DNA from: Nemertoderma westbladi
Lineage: Eukaryota; Xenacoelomorpha; Nemertodermatida; Nemertodermatidae
DNA: 64,000 nucleotides
NCBI GenBank assembly: GCA_032718475.1
Contig: JAUCBJ010007585.1
Location: forward strand, 1-64,000
Direction of reading: 5' to 3'
Shown piece by piece: positions 12,405 to 22,695 of this stretch. A program made the position numbers and the translations under genes. Within the stretch, counting starts at the first letter, position 1, and the number at the start of each line of letters is the position of its first letter. Under the pieces are notes generated by a model, which did not search any database, had not been told where the DNA came from, and was given only the letters and a program-made list of their open reading frames with translations.

Positions 12405-13048
12405 CACAGGTTTCCCCATTAAAATACATTCGTGACGACCAATGCGAAGGACTACCTCCAATATGGGACATCTTCTATGGGATGTCGGTCATTGTTAATC
12501 AAAACGTCACCGTAGAGTTCGGCATGGCTAACGGGACCATGGCATATGTAAGTAAGAGGTGTACAATTCCCCAATGGAACAACTTTTCAGGAGGAGCCGT
12601 TCGCACCAGGGCGCAGCACTATGGTGAAACGTGCTTCACAGTTTCCCGATTTCATCATTCTGGAACCCATGTTTATGCCATGTCCAGTAAACTTTCCTGG
12701 AATTCCGAATGGTTACTTTCCACTCGCCCCGAATAAATCGAAAGTCACGGCATCAGTTGGGTGTAGTTAGAGTTTGAAGCAAGTTCCAATTTCACCCGCT
12801 TATCCTCTGACCATTTACAAGACCCAGGGTGTCACTTTTCAAAAAATAATTATTGGCGATTGAGGACAGACTGGTTGGAGTTCATTTAAGGGACAAGGTT
12901 GTTAAGTTGCTTTATCCCGGGTCCCTCCTACAAAGCAGGGATTGTATTTAATGTTCCCACTCACAGAAGAATTTTCAGTAAAATTTAAACCCAATAATGA
13001 CCAGATAAGTGAATTCCAACATATTACTGATTTAGCGGTGAAATAGTA
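12405..13048 (+). pseudogene. PIF1-family DNA helicase relic
   Basis: The frame starting inside the 68-bp array carries LPPIWDIFYGMSVIVNQN and FGMANGTMAYV, matching the PIF1 region normally written as G-x-NGTxGxV. After a frame change between about 12735 and 12800, a second frame has LTIYKTQGVTFQKIIIGD (12813-12830 for the YKTQG core) and VALSRV at 12906-12923, the conserved helicase motifs near the PIF1 C-terminus, then GLYLMFP. Order and spacing fit the last third of a PIF1 protein. Stops at the frame change and within the IIIGD segment show decay. PIF1-type helicases occur in Helitrons and Polintons as well as in host genes; no replication-initiator domain is visible, so the source is open. 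Confidence 0.7.
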
Positions 13049-13925
13049 ATTACGACTGTAATATTATATTATAACTTTACTGGCACAATAATTAGTAGTA
13101 TTCACTTCAAAGTCTAAGAGTTCAATTTCTATTAATTAATAATTGTAAAGTGCTATATTATGTTTTCATAATCTTGTGCATTTTCTTTTAACAATTCTGT
13201 TATTGTAATAAATAATATATTTATTTGCAGTAGTATTATTATGTATATGAGATATATAGACTAGAAATTATACTTCCTTACAATATACTTCTATTAATTT
13301 ATAATTTATCAATTAATTGACTCATTTGATTGTGAATATACTCATTTGAACTTTTCCGAAATAGGTTATGTGTAGAGAGGACAATGTAATGAAATTTGAT
13401 GTAAATTAAAAGTGGTTTAGAGTGTGAAAAATATTCAGCGGTAAATCTTAATGGCCTGTAAAAAAATTAGTTTCGGTTTGGTTTAACTTCGGTTCCTTCA
13501 TGGCATTTTGAAGCTCTTTAATTAAAACATTAGTAACTTGTAAAAACTACAAATTACAACCAAAATACACGTTGACAACAATACTCATTGCAGTATTCTT
13601 GGACAACCAAAGATCCAAACACAGCCATATTATTTCATTAGATTTATATATTTTTAATTAGCTGCCTGTTCCTTGTCAGCCAACGAGACGCCACCTTCAA
13701 TATTTCATCCGCCCCAACCTCAGTGGAAGCAAGTTGGTCTGCCTCTATGATCGCCGGTGAGAATTTGTAAGCCTCGAATCCTGCACTTTCTGTTGTCAAT
13801 TAGTGTAACGCCACCATTATTGCAACGCCACCCATTTAAATGCAACAAAACTAATCATGTGTTTTATTAGGCCTACGGTATATTAACATATACATAATGT
13901 AAGTATAATGGAGTACAGTATGTGA
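13049..13925. other. No gene seen
   Basis: AT-rich, many stops in every frame, no repeat or RNA gene noticed. Confidence 0.5.
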
Positions 13926-14150
13926 TCCCAGGGATATCCCCAGGATGTCCAATGCAATTCAATATAAACTTTGTGGATATCCCGGGATGTCCCAGGGATT
14001 GGATATCGCGGGGATTTCCGATGTAGTTCAATATAAAATTTGGGGATTTCCCTGGGATGTCCCAGGGATATCCCCGGGATGTCCAATGTAATTTAATATA
14101 AAATTTGGGGATATCCCTGGGATATCCCCAAGATGTCCCCGACATGGATA
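13926..14150 (+). repeat. About 65-bp repeat rich in GGGATATCCC palindromes, three copies
   Basis: Units centred on attcaatataaa-type words at about 13958, 14027 and 14090 are each flanked by gggatatcccc, gggatgtcc and similar near-palindromes. Several ccagggatatcc/gggatatccc words are self-complementary, so the array can fold into alternative hairpins. The minus-strand open frames across it (SWGYPRDIPK repeats) are by-products of the repeat. Confidence 0.8.
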
Positions 14151-15631
14151 TGCTACATCCCTGGGCTAGTGTTTGTTGAAGAGGAGCTCCTAGACTCAGT
14201 CGCACTCAACGTCCTGACTATTCTGAACACTAAACATCAGCGCCTCTACATACAGATTTATATAGACTCTCCAGCTCATTATAGACAGAAACGAAAAGCC
14301 CCAATCAGGAAAATTGACAATTATGTTCTTGGGGAAGTACTTACTTGGGAAGATTTCGAAGATTGCCTAGATAAAGGTGCTAACAAAGTTTGTATGAATT
14401 TCACAATCCATATCCAATGCAGCTCTGTCTAAGAAGGAATGGAGCTCTATCCCATGGTTCGATAATATATGTTTTATTGCTAGAAGGCACACCCGAGCCT
14501 TCGAGGAATTCCCTCCCAGTAGTATGTATTAGTTCACAAAGATAATTGGTTTGGCTTGCATAATCCTAATATATCAGCAATATTCTTTACAAATAGCTCC
14601 ATGGTTGATGCTTTACCATTATGTAGGTTGTTAGTGGTCTTTCAGTTCAAATAACGCACCCCAATCCCAATAATCTGATAATGTAGGTAAAGCAAAAGCC
14701 GTGCATACCCATACAGTTCATACAATGTATAGCCAGCCCATAAAGCCATACTGCTGATCTAATACAATCACGCCTCCTGCCTACATGGAGTGCGCCCGTG
14801 GGAAGGTTTACAGCGATTTTAACTTGGGGATGGTATGGAGATGGAAGTTCTGGTTAATGAATGTGGATTCCACTCTTGGTATTAGCGAATGATGACGGCC
14901 TTTGTATGTTTTATTGTAACTATCAATAGTAAATCTAAAAAAAATTATTTTTATCTTAGGCCTACTCATTCTATTTTCTTTCTCGAAAAATCTATATGGT
15001 GCACTGCACCACACGCCCCTATAATGGCTGGTCAAGAGTAGAGTGCTCTCATCTCCAATTTGAGTGCCCTCCACTGCGACCTTCACCTTGCAGAATATAA
15101 TGGGTACAGGGCATGGCCCAGCAGATGAGCTGAATAACCAATGGTGGGTCATGTGTTTCAGAGCAGGTATGGGTGATGGATTGTAATTAAGATCATTAGA
15201 TTTAATTTTGGATTTTGAAGACTATAATTATCATCCATCATGACATATTTGGGCGAAAAGTAACAATATAAGAATAATAATTTTATGTAATACCGATATA
15301 ATTTTCATATTGATTTAATGACAGAAATAAATAACGAAAACAAATAATTAAAAATCTGAGAAATATTTAAATTAAAACGATTGAGTGAAATATAAAGTGA
15401 AATTATTTTAACCATATTAATAACAATATGAAATGAGTGTATGAGTATTGTATACTGTTACCAAGAGGCACAGGAGATGTCCTCAATTGTTTCCCTTGGT
15501 GGCCAGAAGGCTTTCCACTTGAGAATGCCACCTCGTTTTCTGCTTCACATGCATTTATCAGGAACTGGATTTTGGAACCCATCAGGAACTCAATTCTTGT
15601 ATTATTATATTTTAATATAATCATTTAAGGT
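14151..15631. other. No supported gene
   Basis: Open frames of about 100 codons exist on both strands (14133-14432 plus, 14808-15152 minus), but neither shows a known motif, and nothing argues for translation. A run from about 15180 to 15420 is very AT-rich and may be the 3' untranslated region of the GPCR that ends at 15632 on the minus strand. Confidence 0.4.
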
Positions 15632-17902
15632 TTAAGAATTTATATCTCCTCTTGATTCACCCAAATTGAGAGTCATTCTTGATGTTGTCGTGGATTTTCG
15701 TCCTGGTAGAGTCAGTGATAAACCACCGATAGATGTTGACATGCGTAGTCTGAGACTCATTGACCGCTGTACAAGAGCTACATTCCAAAACCTTTTCCCA
15801 TCGCCACTGAGAACACAATTCCCAATAAATATCCAAACGCCTTGGAAACTGTTTAAAAAAATAAATATATAAGCGACGATTGGCATTGAAGATGGATCTG
15901 GTATAAACCGAATCACCCATGGTATACCCAACATGAAAAGTACCAGAGCTGAACTACGAATTTGCCACAACATATTTTTCATATTAGATAATCCCTTAGC
16001 TTGCATTCTTCTGGTATTTGCTACACGATGCAATTGTCTTACGATTAAAATAAATATTACAGAATTACCAATAATAACCAAAGCTATTGGAATGATAACA
16101 CAAATATAGTATTCATACGTCTCTCTCTTTATCCAACATAAATTGATATCATTTACAACGTTGATGTAGTTATTCTTGTCTATAAGAACAACTATTGAAC
16201 ACATTAGCAATGGTAATCCCCATGCAATACTCATGCATTTCGCTATATAGTACTTAATCTGTACTGGAATAATTTTTATGAAAGATAAGTACATATGATA
16301 GCCTTCAATAGCCATCCAAAGCCACGCCACCAACAGGAAGTAATGGCTTAGAAACCCAAGGATTTGACACCAAATTAGATTGTCTTTTACACCAATTTCA
16401 TTGACCATAAAACAGATGCTGAACAAGAGAAGACTTATGGAAAAGTTGATGTGAATTTTTCCAAGATTATCCTCTTTTTTAAAGAATATAAGAGTAGATA
16501 TATAAATAATCAGCCCAATAGAAGATAGACCAACTCCAACTATGGATAAGATGCGCATAGCGAGGTAATGCTTAGTTGCATTTGTTGCTGTGCCGTATAT
16601 ATCCATTAGTATTGCAAAATTTGTCATATGATCACAAACACATGTTGTTGAGTTAATTCCTGTCACATTGAGGTAGCACCCATTCGTTTTCCACATTCTA
16701 TCAGTTTCATTCCAGTATACGCACCTAGGGTTTGTATAGGACTTATTAATGTGTAGAAATATATAACTGAGTTTCCAATCGTCTGGAATATCTGCTTGGT
16801 CAACATCCGTTTTTAATGATATAACATGTGAGTTAATGGCGCTTTTTGAATGAATCCGATCAATAGTTTTATCAAGAAAAAAAGTTGAGTGAAAATATAT
16901 CGCTTTACCCTTTGTAACCATTGTTGTGTCATTTCGGGAATTAACTTTCGAATTTCTTTTTACCTGCATTTTGACTGGAATTACATATTCGTCATCTTCT
17001 ATGTAAAAGTTGTTAATGATGTCTGTGAGAGGTAATCTAGTTGTTTGCATGACAATGCTATCTGTAATTATCACTCTTTCCCCCTCGGAATCCCCCTCAG
17101 TACTAATGGATAATTGCTCCACAATCTGTGTAAAGTTTTGTGCGAAGTCGTAAATTTCAGTTTTATTAAAATTCCTGGATACAAAGTTGCTACAAACATA
17201 TAACAAATTTTCAGCTACATTGTATGATGTGTTCCTCTTGTGTAGATTTCTCATTATCTTTTCAACTGTAATTGCTGTGTACCTTATGTCAGTTTTATTG
17301 AATTTGCCATTCATTGACTTTGTGATATCTTGCAGTTGCGATGCAGTTTCCTTGTAATTATTTTCATCGACACATGACTCTGAAATGTTTTTTAATAATT
17401 CTGAGGGAGTACTCAATTTTCTACAAGATTTTCTGTAATCAGCTGACTCCCAAATCGCATCCTCCCCACATTTCCGCGACACCTTCTTTCCTTCTGGTAT
17501 GGTACATTGATTTGTACCAGATTGCCCTGCAGGCACAGAAATCCATATATATATTCCATAAGGAGTTACTTCCCTTTCTTCTTTGCAACAGGAGATCTCG
17601 CAATGTTGTGTCTCTTTATCAAATACTTTACCTTCTTCGCACAATCTTACATTGATTTTGCACCGCAACATTATTTCAATGGGGGGCCATGGGGGGTCAA
17701 TGGGGGGTATACACGATAAATATTGACGACTACATGCAGTTGCATTATCCATTCTTTTTGGAAACCCATCACATGTCATACATACTTTATCCACCAACTG
17801 TGATCTCTCACTTTCATTGCTATTATCATCACAATGGCCATACAATGCAATACAGTGCACTGCGGGTATGAAATACATCAAAATAATATTCTGCAACTTC
17901 AT
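15632..17902 (-). CDS. Adhesion-type G-protein-coupled receptor, single exon
   Basis: A 756-residue frame starts at an ATG at 17902 and is unbroken. Residues 1-18 form a signal peptide. The ectodomain (about 20-440) is rich in Cys and N-glycosylation sites. Residues 165-440 look like a GAIN domain ending in a GPS: CVYWNE at 394-399, NGC at 407-409, CVC at 421-423, then HM|TNFAILM, the autoproteolysis point being between Met426 and Thr427. The tethered agonist would start at Thr427. Seven membrane segments follow at roughly 449-473, 485-502, 510-533, 554-575, 598-622, 651-668 and 672-698. A short Ser/Thr-rich tail ends the protein. The layout is that of a class B2 adhesion receptor acting at the cell surface. 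No lectin, EGF or leucine-rich domain is seen at the N-terminus, so the ligand is not predictable. A lack of introns suggests a retrocopy or a lineage-expanded intronless family. It is flanked by repeats. Confidence 0.9.
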   Translation of the reverse strand: MKLQNIILMYFIPAVHCIALYGHCDDNSNESERSQLVDKVCMTCDGFPKRMDNATACSRQYLSCIPPIDPPWPPIEIMLRCKINVRLCEEGKVFDKETQHCEISCCKEEREVTPYGIYIWISVPAGQSGTNQCTIPEGKKVSRKCGEDAIWESADYRKSCRKLSTPSELLKNISESCVDENNYKETASQLQDITKSMNGKFNKTDIRYTAITVEKIMRNLHKRNTSYNVAENLLYVCSNFVSRNFNKTEIYDFAQNFTQIVEQLSISTEGDSEGERVIITDSIVMQTTRLPLTDIINNFYIEDDEYVIPVKMQVKRNSKVNSRNDTTMVTKGKAIYFHSTFFLDKTIDRIHSKSAINSHVISLKTDVDQADIPDDWKLSYIFLHINKSYTNPRCVYWNETDRMWKTNGCYLNVTGINSTTCVCDHMTNFAILMDIYGTATNATKHYLAMRILSIVGVGLSSIGLIIYISTLIFFKKEDNLGKIHINFSISLLLFSICFMVNEIGVKDNLIWCQILGFLSHYFLLVAWLWMAIEGYHMYLSFIKIIPVQIKYYIAKCMSIAWGLPLLMCSIVVLIDKNNYINVVNDINLCWIKRETYEYYICVIIPIALVIIGNSVIFILIVRQLHRVANTRRMQAKGLSNMKNMLWQIRSSALVLFMLGIPWVIRFIPDPSSMPIVAYIFIFLNSFQGVWIFIGNCVLSGDGKRFWNVALVQRSMSLRLRMSTSIGGLSLTLPGRKSTTTSRMTLNLGESRGDINS

Positions 17903-17988
17903 TGTGACGAGTCATTTAACAGTAAGAATAGTTATTTCAAGGGAATGAACTAAAACCTACAGGTTTAAATTACAATTTCATATCGACA

Positions 17989-18378
17989 TTATTCAGTTAT
18001 GTTAATTTTAGGCATGTTATGAATATTTCTAAACTTACAAAAATATAATAATACTACTATTAGGTCGAGGGAGCTCAGACAGTGGGAATGAGATCCATCG
18101 ACTTCTCGATTCTCCATAGTTGTCGAAATTTGGTTTCTCTCAATTCCAGTATCCCTTTCAAGTTGGTTTTTATATGTCATAGCTCGTCCACGGCTAAGCT
18201 TTCTTTGTGTTGGTTGCCAGAAAAGTAGATCTGGTATGACCTCATGTTTACTTCTCCAGCAGTGCTCACTGAATTTTAATCTACGTTCATGGAGGGTGGT
18301 TGATACAGGCGGTATTGTACCATAAAGCTCGGGGTTTGTCATGTGCTGTCTCCAGCTTATGTTTAGGGCTGCCCTTAG
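17989..18378 (-). pseudogene. LINE reverse transcriptase C-terminal fragment
   Basis: Read from 18378 down, the sequence gives SWRQHMTNPELYGTIPP, then ERRLKFSEHCWRS, LLFWQPT, RGRAMTYKNQLERDTGI and a short end. This is the Cys/His-containing tail found after the thumb in many animal LINE polymerases (LYG-x-P, RRL-F-x-HC-R, DTG). Only the last 120 or so residues are present. The pieces at 31690-31890 and 33105-33480 look like the same kind of element. Confidence 0.7.
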
Positions 18379-18960
18379 TAGTCCTGTGTAGCGACCATCA
18401 ATTCGTTGTTTCTTGGTGGTGGGTGTATCTCAATCAGGATTTCTTTTACCGATTTTCCATCAATCCTATCAGTTAACTTTAGAAGGGGAGATCCAGCATT
18501 ATCCTCCAGTTGATCTACTGCAGCGGAAACCTGACCACGACACATTTTATTCACAAAATATCTAGCATTCAAAGCCTTGCCTTCATTTAGTAGATCACCA
18601 AACCTCCCAACATTCGACAAATCGAACTTTCGGTTCAGCGTCTGACTTAAACTTGGAGATAATGAGCTTGGTTTAACAGCTGCCTGAAGAAGCAAAGCGT
18701 GGGCGGTCATAAAAGCCAACATTCCAATCGACTCCATACTTGATCGACTCCGTACTACCTCGAGAAACAGAATGATTGTGGTTCGAATCCTGGTATCTTT
18801 GCAGAAAGATACCTCTGGTGTCTTCGGGCATAGAAGTCCTGGGAGACAACAATTTGTCCTCGTCCAGATGAACCAAAGATTGTATTGTTGATCCCAGTTC
18901 TTTCTAGATTTCCAAATGGATTCATATCTGAATTGCTTTCACCAGGTCCCACAATGCTAT
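18375..18960 (-). pseudogene. Retroelement ORF fragment (region before a reverse transcriptase)
   Basis: The 18375-18737 frame gives LLNEGKALNARYFVNKMCR, SPLLKLTDRIDGKSVKEIL and EIHPPP. I associate this pattern with the segment preceding the RT domain in an animal retroelement family, from memory only. The frames at 18673-18952 continue the same strand with shifts. A C-terminal piece of perhaps the same family sits at 28700-28985. No catalytic motif remains. Confidence 0.4.
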
Positions 18961-19159
18961 TATTATTTCAAATGGAATCGGAGACGATCTCATCTTCCGA
19001 AGTAAGGATAGGCCTACCCACACCAGCATGAACTACACTACTCATGTTATTGAATTCAAAGGCCACAGCATTAATATCCAAGCAACTAATTCTATCTGGC
19101 TGGTTGGGATCTCAATCCTACCACCGACCAAGGAACATCTACAGCACTTGACTGATTGG

Positions 19160-20335
19160 CCCTGACTCTCTGATACTGGGTGGTAGTGTGGACTAGGGTT
19201 TCTGACTCAGCGAGGAAAGGGGACCAGGCTCATTGTGAACAGGGGGACCCAATTCGGTGAGGACTAAGGGATCCGATTCAGTGTGGGCAAGCGGACCCGA
19301 CTCATTGTGACCAGGGGGACCCAATTCAGTGAGGACTAAGGGATCCGATTCAGTGTCATCTAGGAGACCCGACACAGAGGCTACAAGAACAAGGGGACCC
19401 GAGTCAATATGAGCCAGGGATCCCGACTCAATGGCAACAAGTCAACGCTCTAAGTCAACAGAGAGACGTGTCTAGTGTGCACAAGGGGACCCAAAGCAGT
19501 GTCAGCTAGGGGACCTGACTCAGTGTCGGCTAGGGGACACAACTCAGTGAGGAGAAGGGGACCCGACCCAGTGTGGACAAGGGAATCCGACTCAGTGTGG
19601 ACAAGGTGACCTGACTCAGTGTGGACAAGGGTATCCGACTCAGTGTGGACAAGGGGATCCGACTCAGTAACAACATGGGGACCCGACTCAGTGTGGACAA
19701 GGGGATCTGACTCAGTGTGGACAAGGCGACCTGACTCCTCGTGAGAAGGGGGACCAAACACAGCGTAGACAAGGGGACCTGACTCCTCGTGGACAAGGGG
19801 ATCAGACTCTGTGTGGACAAGGCAATCCGACTTAGTATTGGTTAGGGGGCTCGACTCAGTGTGGCCAAGTTGTCCTGACTCAGTGTGGACAAGGTGACCT
19901 GACTCAGTGTGGACAAGGGGATCCGACTCAGTGTGGACAAGGTGATCCGACTCAGCGTGGACAAGGCGACCCGATTCCTCGTGGACAAGGGGACCCAAAC
20001 TAGGTGTGAACAAGGGGACCCGACTCCTCATGGACTGGGGGACACGACTCAGTGTCATCTAGGAGACCCGGTACAGTGGATACAAGAACAAGTGGATCCA
20101 AGTCAATATGAGCCAGGGGTCCCGACTCAGTGGCAACAAGTAAACGCTCAAAGTCAACAGAGGGACGTATCTAGTGTGGCCAAGGGAACCCAAATCATTG
20201 TCGGCTAGGGGATCCGACTCAGTGTAGACAAGAGGATCCGACTCAGTGTGGACAAGGTGACCCGACTCATCATGGACAAGAGGACCTGACTCGCTGTGGA
20301 CAAGGGGACCCGACTCGGTGTGGACATAAGTTCTC
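19160..20335 (+). repeat. 24-bp minisatellite with a 700-bp higher-order duplication
   Basis: The core gactcagtgtggacaagggg recurs every 24 bp across more than 1.1 kb with point variation. Since 24 is a multiple of three, a frame stays open on each strand for long stretches: on the minus strand 19450-20058 encodes an eight-residue repeat (LVHTESDP type). A longer unit is copied too: cagtgtcatctaggagaccc at 19351 and 20050, followed in both places by tacaagaacaag, a gagtcaatatgagccagg-like run and aagtcaacagag. Expansion therefore happened at both 24 bp and about 700 bp. Confidence 0.95.
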
Positions 20336-21237
20336 TAGCTTCAGACGACTGTTCAACTGTCCACGTCTTTGTCAAGTTACACTCAAAATAATTTATATAC
20401 ATCAATAATAATGTATATTATCATTATGTTCTCTAAGAGAACAGCAGATGAGCGGCAAATAATTATTGAACTTTCAATAAGTTTACTATATTATTAGAAG
20501 TTTGTTAGGACTTTTTACTGTAAAAGTATTCACTACCTATCTATGTATGTATGTATATCGGGTGAACTCCTCCAAAGCTATAAGATCTTCCGTCAAGGAA
20601 ATTATATCAATCGACGTAGCCGACGTAACCCCAGGATGTGCAAAAAAAGTATCGAAAATTTCGAAAAATAGCCCCATAACACGAAAATTGCAATAGACTC
20701 AATGATAGAAACACCAGCTGCTGGTGCTCATTAGGGCCTAGTACGCTACTACTATTGCTTGAATGGATTATGGATAGGCCCAAACTGCAGAAAAGTATAT
20801 TACTTGCCAAGTTGATTACTCTCTCACTCATCTCATACATGTAATCAAGTATCAACTGTTAGTTTTTTAATTGTAATGTATTATCCCGCCAGCTGAATAG
20901 GTCTTCGCAGTGTGCCAACTAATAGTACTGTATATTATTGTAGTATACTAGGCCTACACAAGTTTGTATTGTATTATCCCGCCAGTTGAAAATGGGGTCA
21001 GGAAAGAAGCTAAGAGCTTCTTAATTAATTAACATTTTACACTTTATATTTTCTAACGAGTCTGAACACAATGCAAATTACACAAAGTATCACCCTACCA
21101 GGTTGCTTCAGTTTTAATTAAAAACCTAATTAATCTAAGCGTTTTACTAAATGTAATTTCGAAAATTCATTTTTTAATCATTTTTTATTACCTTTATCTT
21201 ATTATTTTAAATTTACATTTAGTACATACGTTTATTA
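20336..21237. other. No gene seen
   Basis: AT-rich. A gtattatcccgccag word recurs at about 20878 and 20970, hinting at a short duplication. No coding motif or RNA gene was noticed. Confidence 0.5.
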
Positions 21238-21241
21238 TTAA

Positions 21242-22691
21242 CCCTATTAGTACCGGGCTATAAAATGTTGTACAAATACCTAGAATCTACAAATTTTTAC
21301 AGAAACGAAATTTCGAAAAAATGTACTGGGGTGGTTATATTGCAGCACAAAAATTACAAGTAGTGCACAATTTGAACTAAATTTGAAAGTTACATTTTAG
21401 GCTAATTGTTTTTCAATACAGGTTTTCTTGGGCGCAACATACATTGGAAAATATTTAAAAATGATATGATTACTATAAATGGCTGTTTAGTCCTCTCTAC
21501 GTAGGAAAAAAATGAAAAAAACAAGTAACCAGCACTTTTCAGTTAGAACACAAAATTTTTAATTATACGATACTATAAATTCACAATTTCAGGTTTTTTA
21601 GGGCGCTGATTCTAATGGAATACATTTCTAATATGCCAGATCATTGCTACTTGTATTTCTCGGCGTAATTTGGAAGATTTTGGTGCTAGCACCAAATTTC
21701 GTACCCATCACCAAAAAGTACAAGTTTGCGATGTTCAGTGCTGTTTTTATTGATTACATCGGATTCAGGACCCTCTTAAACCCGTATAACGCAAGAATCA
21801 AGATGATACTATCTACTGATCAATTTGCTTATTTTAAAAAATTTGGTGCTGGCACAACAATTTTCACCCATCGGTAAAAAATACAAGTTTGAAAAGTCTT
21901 ATGCAATTTATACTTATTCCATTAAATTCAGAACCCTCACAAACCCGTATAACGCAAGAAATAAGGTGACACAATCAATTGATATATTTGATGGTTTTCA
22001 AACTTGCAACCACTTCCGAAAAATACAAGTTTGAGATGTCTAGTTCGATAATTATATATTTCATTGAATTTAGAACAGCCATAAACCTCTAAAACGTAAG
22101 AAATACATTGTCACAAGCAATTTTATCTATTGAATGGATTTTCAAAATTTCGTGCTAGCACCAAAATTTGCACACAGCACCGAAAAATACAGGTTTGAAA
22201 CGCTTGGTGTAACTCGTATATATTCCATCGAAACCAGAACCCCAAAAAACCCCAATTGCGTAAAAAACAAGTTTCAAACAATCAATTTACAAAATTGACA
22301 TATTTCAAAATTTGGTGCTGGCACCAAAATTTGGCACCCGCCGAAAAAAACAAGTTTGAAATTTCTAAATTAATTTATATGAATTTCATCCAATTGCTAA
22401 CACCAAAAAACCGGTGTAAATCAAAAATAGAGATGTTACAAATCATATTTAATGAAATGTAATTTTCAAAAAACGCCTCAAAAAAAGAGCCAAAAGTAGC
22501 GTTAAAAAATGGTGCTATAACTCGAAAACCACTCAATATTTTTGAAAACGGTTTTCACTACAAGGAAGACAATTGATTTTTAGGAAAAGTCCTAAAATGT
22601 CAGGTTTTCAACTGCGTTTGTTTCAGAATTATAACAAAAAAACCACGGGGGGGGGTCATATTGACCCCCCCCCCCCCCGGGTTTAATAGGG
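21242..22691 (+). mobile_element. TTAA-flanked non-autonomous DNA transposon (piggyBac-like ends)
   Basis: TTAA at 21238-21241 and at 22692-22695 flank a 1450-bp element starting CCCTATTAGTACCGGG and ending CCCGGGTTTAATAGGG, imperfect terminal inverted repeats. TTAA target duplication and CCCT ends are typical of piggyBac-type elements. Inside are five copies of a 140-164 bp unit marked by a near-aaatacaagtttg word at about 21714, 21878, 22019, 22183 and 22344, with accaaattt and cccgtataacgcaag words between them. No transposase is encoded; the short ORFs at 21644-22462 are by-products. A C/G-rich run lies near the right end (22645-22680). Confidence 0.75.
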
Positions 22692-22695
22692 TTAA

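Noticed and set aside
13873-14205. Minus-strand ORFs with Trp/Gly/Tyr/Pro repeats
   Set aside because: They lie across the GGGATATCCC array and exist in two overlapping frames, as expected from repeat sequence alone.
14133-14432. 99-codon plus-strand ORF (FVEEELLDSVALNVL)
   Set aside because: It has a protein-like composition but no recognised motif, partner exon or repeat copy, so I did not call it.
14808-15152. 114-codon minus-strand ORF upstream of nothing recognisable
   Set aside because: No motif, no homology that I know, and its context could equally be untranslated sequence of the GPCR gene or a repeat.
19909-20208. Plus-strand ORF with VDKGIRLS-type repeats
   Set aside because: It is a by-product of a 24-bp repeat whose length keeps all frames in register; no motif or start context supports it.
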